A DNA stretch of 9,104 nt, taken from positions 29,202-38,305 of the forward strand of contig PASM01000011.1 of NCBI GenBank assembly GCA_002711965.1. The letters are read 5' to 3'. The translations under genes were made by a program, and so were the position numbers. The DNA comes from Chloroflexota bacterium. Its GTDB lineage: Bacteria; Chloroflexota; Dehalococcoidia; UBA1151; TMED-70. The notes under the pieces were generated by a model. That model saw nothing but the letters and a program-made list of their open reading frames with translations, was not told where the DNA came from and did not search any database. Shown in pieces: positions 6,821 to 9,104 of the stretch (its first letter is position 1; every line of letters begins with the position of its first letter).

Positions 6821-7594
6821 ATGGATGATTTAGTAATAGCAGGAAAAAAGTTTAAATCTAGACTTATTACAGGAACAGGAAAACATAGATCCTCAAAAGA
6901 TTTGAAGGATTCTATTAATGCATCTGATACAGAAATGATAACAGTTGCAATTAGAAGAATAAATTTTGACGATCCTAAAGAAAAAAACTTACTTGATGTA
7001 ATTGATTGGGATAAATATAATATTTTGCCAAATACAGCGGGGAGTAAAACTGCAGAAGAAGCTATTTATACTGCTATGCTAGCCAGAGAAGTGACTCAAT
7101 CTAATTGGATTAAAATAGAAGTTATACCTGATTCAAAATATTTATTACCAGATCCTATTGGAACACTTGAAGCTTGTGAAAATCTAGTAAAAGAAGGATT
7201 TATAGTGCTTCCATATATATCTCCCGACCCTGTATTAGCCAAAAGGCTAGAAGATATAGGCTGTGCTACTGTTATGCCATTAGGTTCTCCAATAGGCTCA
7301 GGAAGAGGAGTTCAAGCTTTAGAAGAAATTCAAATTATTATAGAACAATCAGAGATTCCAGTAGTTGTAGATGCCGGCTTAGGGGTCCCATCCGAAGCTT
7401 CTTTAGTTATGGAATGTGGAGCAGATGCTGTATTAGTAAACACAGCAATAGCTGGAGCTAAAAACCCAAAGATGATGGCTGAAGCATTTAAGTTAGGAGT
7501 AATGGCTGGTAGAAATGCATATTTATCTGGTAGAATTCCAAAATCAGAACAGGCAAATGCAAGTAGCCCAAAGGATAACATTGTAAATACTTAA
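6821..7594 (+). CDS. thiG: Thiazole synthase ThiG
   Basis: The 257-residue TIM-barrel enzyme is of family length. It condenses 1-deoxy-D-xylulose 5-phosphate, dehydroglycine and the thiocarboxylate of ThiS to form the thiazole phosphate of thiamine. Diagnostic stretches are FKSRLITGTGKH (11-22), TVAIRR (41-46), the Schiff-base lysine K98 in WIKIEVIPD, LLPDPIGTLEA (108-118), PLGSPIGSGRG (153-163), and DAGLGVPSEASLVMECGADA (184-203) followed by VLVNTAIAGAKNP. It is the first gene of a thiG-tenI/thiE-thiS unit. The ATG at 6821 matches the usual N-terminus but has no Shine-Dalgarno, so the message may be nearly leaderless. The stop TAA shares a base with the next ATG (TAATG). ThiF, and the ThiO or ThiH that would supply dehydroglycine, are not in the window. 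Confidence 0.97.
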   Translation: MDDLVIAGKKFKSRLITGTGKHRSSKDLKDSINASDTEMITVAIRRINFDDPKEKNLLDVIDWDKYNILPNTAGSKTAEEAIYTAMLAREVTQSNWIKIEVIPDSKYLLPDPIGTLEACENLVKEGFIVLPYISPDPVLAKRLEDIGCATVMPLGSPIGSGRGVQALEEIQIIIEQSEIPVVVDAGLGVPSEASLVMECGADAVLVNTAIAGAKNPKMMAEAFKLGVMAGRNAYLSGRIPKSEQANASSPKDNIVNT

Positions 7595-8202
7595 TGATAA
7601 TTTATGTCACAGATCCTAATAAATTTAATAATGAAAATTCATTTTTAGAAAACATCAAACAATCTTCTTTATTAGGTATTGAGTATATTCAAGTTAGATT
7701 AAAGAATCTTGATCAAACAAGCAAAACAAATCTTACTACTAAAATAAATAATATAATCGATCATAAAAGAACAAATCTAATAATTAATTCCGACCATAAA
7801 TCATCTAAAATAATTTCATGTTTTGGATTTCATATTACTGCTAAATCAATACTTAATGGAGCGGATGCAAAAAAAATGAGTGGGGCAAATTGGATTTCTA
7901 AATCTATTCATTCAAAAAAAGAATTATTGTTAAATAATAAGGACAAAAATATCAATGCATTTATTGTTGGGACGATTTTTCCATCAAACTCTCATCCTAA
8001 CGGCAAGACATTAGGTATTGAGAAATTTATTGAATTAGTTAAACTATCAGAAAAACCTGTGATTGGAATTGGTGGCATAGATACAAATAATATAGCATCA
8101 GTTGTAGAATCAGGGGCTAAAGGCGTCGCTTTGATAAGCGAATTGGCAAATGCTTCAAACTTAAAAAATGTAATTACTAACTTGAAATCATACTATGAGT
8201 AA
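7594..8202 (+). CDS. tenI: ThiE/TenI-family protein, probably thiazole tautomerase TenI
   Basis: The 202-residue TIM barrel belongs to the ThiE/TenI family: YVTDP at the start, IEYIQVRLKNL (29-39), LIINSD (62-67), SKSIHSKKEL (102-111), VGTIFPSNSHPNGKTLGIE (125-143) and PVIGIGGIDTNNI (155-167), followed by ESGAKGVALIS. True thiamine phosphate synthases normally show IND at the second site, a VHLGQxD segment and a Lys after the PT loop. Here these read INSD, FHITAKSI (78-85) and SNSHPNG, so several ThiE pyrophosphate and magnesium residues look absent. That favours TenI, which aromatises the ThiG product and fits a place between thiG and thiS. A divergent ThiE cannot be excluded. Translation is probably coupled, because the ATG overlaps the thiG stop (TAATG) and the stop overlaps the thiS start by eight bases. 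Confidence 0.85.
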   Translation: MIIYVTDPNKFNNENSFLENIKQSSLLGIEYIQVRLKNLDQTSKTNLTTKINNIIDHKRTNLIINSDHKSSKIISCFGFHITAKSILNGADAKKMSGANWISKSIHSKKELLLNNKDKNINAFIVGTIFPSNSHPNGKTLGIEKFIELVKLSEKPVIGIGGIDTNNIASVVESGAKGVALISELANASNLKNVITNLKSYYE

Positions 8203-8398
8203 AATTTATCTCAATGGCAAAGAAACTGAAATAAAAAAAGATTTAACTGTAAAAGAATTTATTTCTTCCCAAGGTTTAGACAATAAAATGATCGCAGTTG
8301 CAATAAATATGAAAATTATTCACAAAAGTGAATATAATAAAACAATTATTATTGATGGGGATAAGATAGAAATAGTTAGGCCTGTTGGTGGAGGGTAA
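8195..8398 (+). CDS. thiS: Sulfur carrier protein ThiS
   Basis: The 67-residue ubiquitin-like protein begins MSKIYLNGKETEI, has the typical TVKEFISSQGL helix and AVAINMKII strand, and ends in VRPVGGG. The exposed C-terminal Gly-Gly is adenylated by ThiF and converted to a thiocarboxylate, which gives sulfur to ThiG. The length and C-terminus are exactly those of the family. The ATG lies inside the last codons of the preceding gene (8-base overlap), with no Shine-Dalgarno, so coupled translation is likely. It ends only four bases from the convergent lipoprotein gene, which leaves no room for a separate terminator between them. Confidence 0.95.
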   Translation: MSKIYLNGKETEIKKDLTVKEFISSQGLDNKMIAVAINMKIIHKSEYNKTIIIDGDKIEIVRPVGGG

Positions 8399-8402
8399 TT
8401 AC

Positions 8403-9104
8403 TTACTCAACTACACAAACAACACCAAAGTTCCCTGTATCAGCGTCTCCACTATATAGAGATCTATATTGAAAACATCCACCTACACTAAATTCTCTTG
8501 AATAAGTCCAATCTTCAGGGTTTTTATCAAAAGGTCCTTTATTGAAAGCGCCTGAATCCCACATGTCTTCCTGCCCATCATCGGATGTAGAAGAACTAGC
8601 AGCACCCTTAGGGTTAAGCCAATTTACAGTTGTTCCTGATTTAACTTTTACTGTTTGTGGATCCATAACACCACCTTGACCAATACTTACCTCAACAACA
8701 CCTTCTAAAACAGGTCCTTCTGGCATATCAATTTCAATTTTTTCTTCTTCCTTTTCACATGTAGAACCTATACAAGCCGCTTCACCACCTGCTTCAGCAG
8801 TAGCAGTTAAAGAAATAGAAACTTTTTCAGCTGACGCAGCAGCATCTTTTCCTACAGCTTGAGCTGCAGCAGTAAATGAATTTTCACATTCTGTAACCCA
8901 TTTTTCTTTTTCAGCTTCTGATAAAGAAGAAAAAACAATTCCCTGCTCTGCTGTACATTCTGTTACTTCAGCAACAGCAGTTGCAGTTGCGTTACCTAGC
9001 ATATTTTCTGCAGTTTGTGTTTGAACAATATTTGTAAAGGATAGATTTTCTCCCCCACAACCGAATATTACAGCTAATGAAATTATAATTAGTAGTTTTT
9101 TCAT
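8403..9104 (-). CDS. Predicted lipoprotein with cupredoxin-like C-terminal domain
   Basis: The 233-residue protein starts with a lipoprotein signal (MKKLLIIISLAVIFGC), with C16 as the likely lipidated cysteine, so it should be exported and membrane-anchored. Residues 20-125 are an Ala/Thr/Glu-rich stalk with four cysteines (C50, C73, C111, C116), a doubled VTEC and acidic runs. Residues about 132-233 resemble a plastocyanin-type cupredoxin: GQGGVMDPQTVKVKSGTTVN followed by WLN, then MWDSGAFNKGPF, YSREFSVGGCFQYRSLYSG and GNFGVVCVV. The normal copper ligands (His after the WxN strand, then Cys and His near YxCxxH) appear to be Ala/Ser, Ser and Tyr. C210 and C230 could form a disulfide. GC is higher than in neighbours (45% by hand count in 8821-8880). 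The start ATG is at the window edge, so its promoter and any longer N-terminus are unseen. The function is unknown. Confidence 0.8.
   Translation of the reverse strand: MKKLLIIISLAVIFGCGGENLSFTNIVQTQTAENMLGNATATAVAEVTECTAEQGIVFSSLSEAEKEKWVTECENSFTAAAQAVGKDAAASAEKVSISLTATAEAGGEAACIGSTCEKEEEKIEIDMPEGPVLEGVVEVSIGQGGVMDPQTVKVKSGTTVNWLNPKGAASSSTSDDGQEDMWDSGAFNKGPFDKNPEDWTYSREFSVGGCFQYRSLYSGDADTGNFGVVCVVE

Noticed and set aside
1..9104. Mobile element, CRISPR array, tRNA/rRNA or defence system
   Set aside because: No transposase, integrase, spaced direct repeats or RNA-gene motifs were seen. Nearly all bases are covered by recognisable housekeeping genes.

Overview
The window is AT-rich bacterial DNA. 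A hand count gives about 18% GC in 5341-5400, but 40-45% in the two stretches I counted in the last gene. Coding is dense, with gaps of 0-90 bases and several stop/start overlaps, which is typical of a streamlined and probably free-living marine genome. The gene set includes ribonuclease J, an FtsK/SpoIIIE translocase and a single-chain AccD-AccA carboxyltransferase. The AccDA fusion is known from some Chloroflexota and other groups, so a low-GC Chloroflexota (SAR202/Dehalococcoidia type) is my best guess. That is an inference, and no rRNA or other decisive marker is present.

Positions 1-5953 (+) form a housekeeping cluster: the 3' end of nusB (transcription antitermination), acpP (acyl carrier protein), rnj (RNA decay and processing), ftsK (chromosome segregation) and accDA (malonyl-CoA synthesis). 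All lie on one strand with short gaps or overlaps and probably form one operon or two. acpP and accDA link the cluster to fatty acid synthesis. nusB and rnj link it to RNA metabolism. An AT-rich inverted repeat sits in the acpP-rnj gap.

Positions 5950-6732 (-) encode a Cof-type HAD phosphatase. It converges on accDA with overlapping stop codons and is divergent from the next operon. The 88-base divergent gap contains a perfect 8-bp dyad and AT-rich promoter-like sequence.

Positions 6821-8398 (+) form a compact thiazole-synthesis operon: thiG, a ThiE/TenI-family gene that reads better as the thiazole tautomerase TenI than as a true thiamine phosphate synthase, and thiS. Each gene overlaps its neighbour. 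The divergent HAD phosphatase could belong to the same thiamine theme.

Positions 8403-9104 (-) encode a predicted secreted lipoprotein with a cysteine-containing, Ala/Thr/Glu-rich stalk and a C-terminal cupredoxin-like fold. The usual copper ligands appear to be replaced. Its base composition is clearly higher in GC than its neighbours.

I saw no mobile elements, CRISPR arrays, tRNA or rRNA. The points most worth checking are the altered active-site segments in the AccA half of AccDA, the TenI-like identity of the 'ThiE' gene, the copper-ligand-less cupredoxin lipoprotein, and the HAD/thiamine divergent pair with its dyad.
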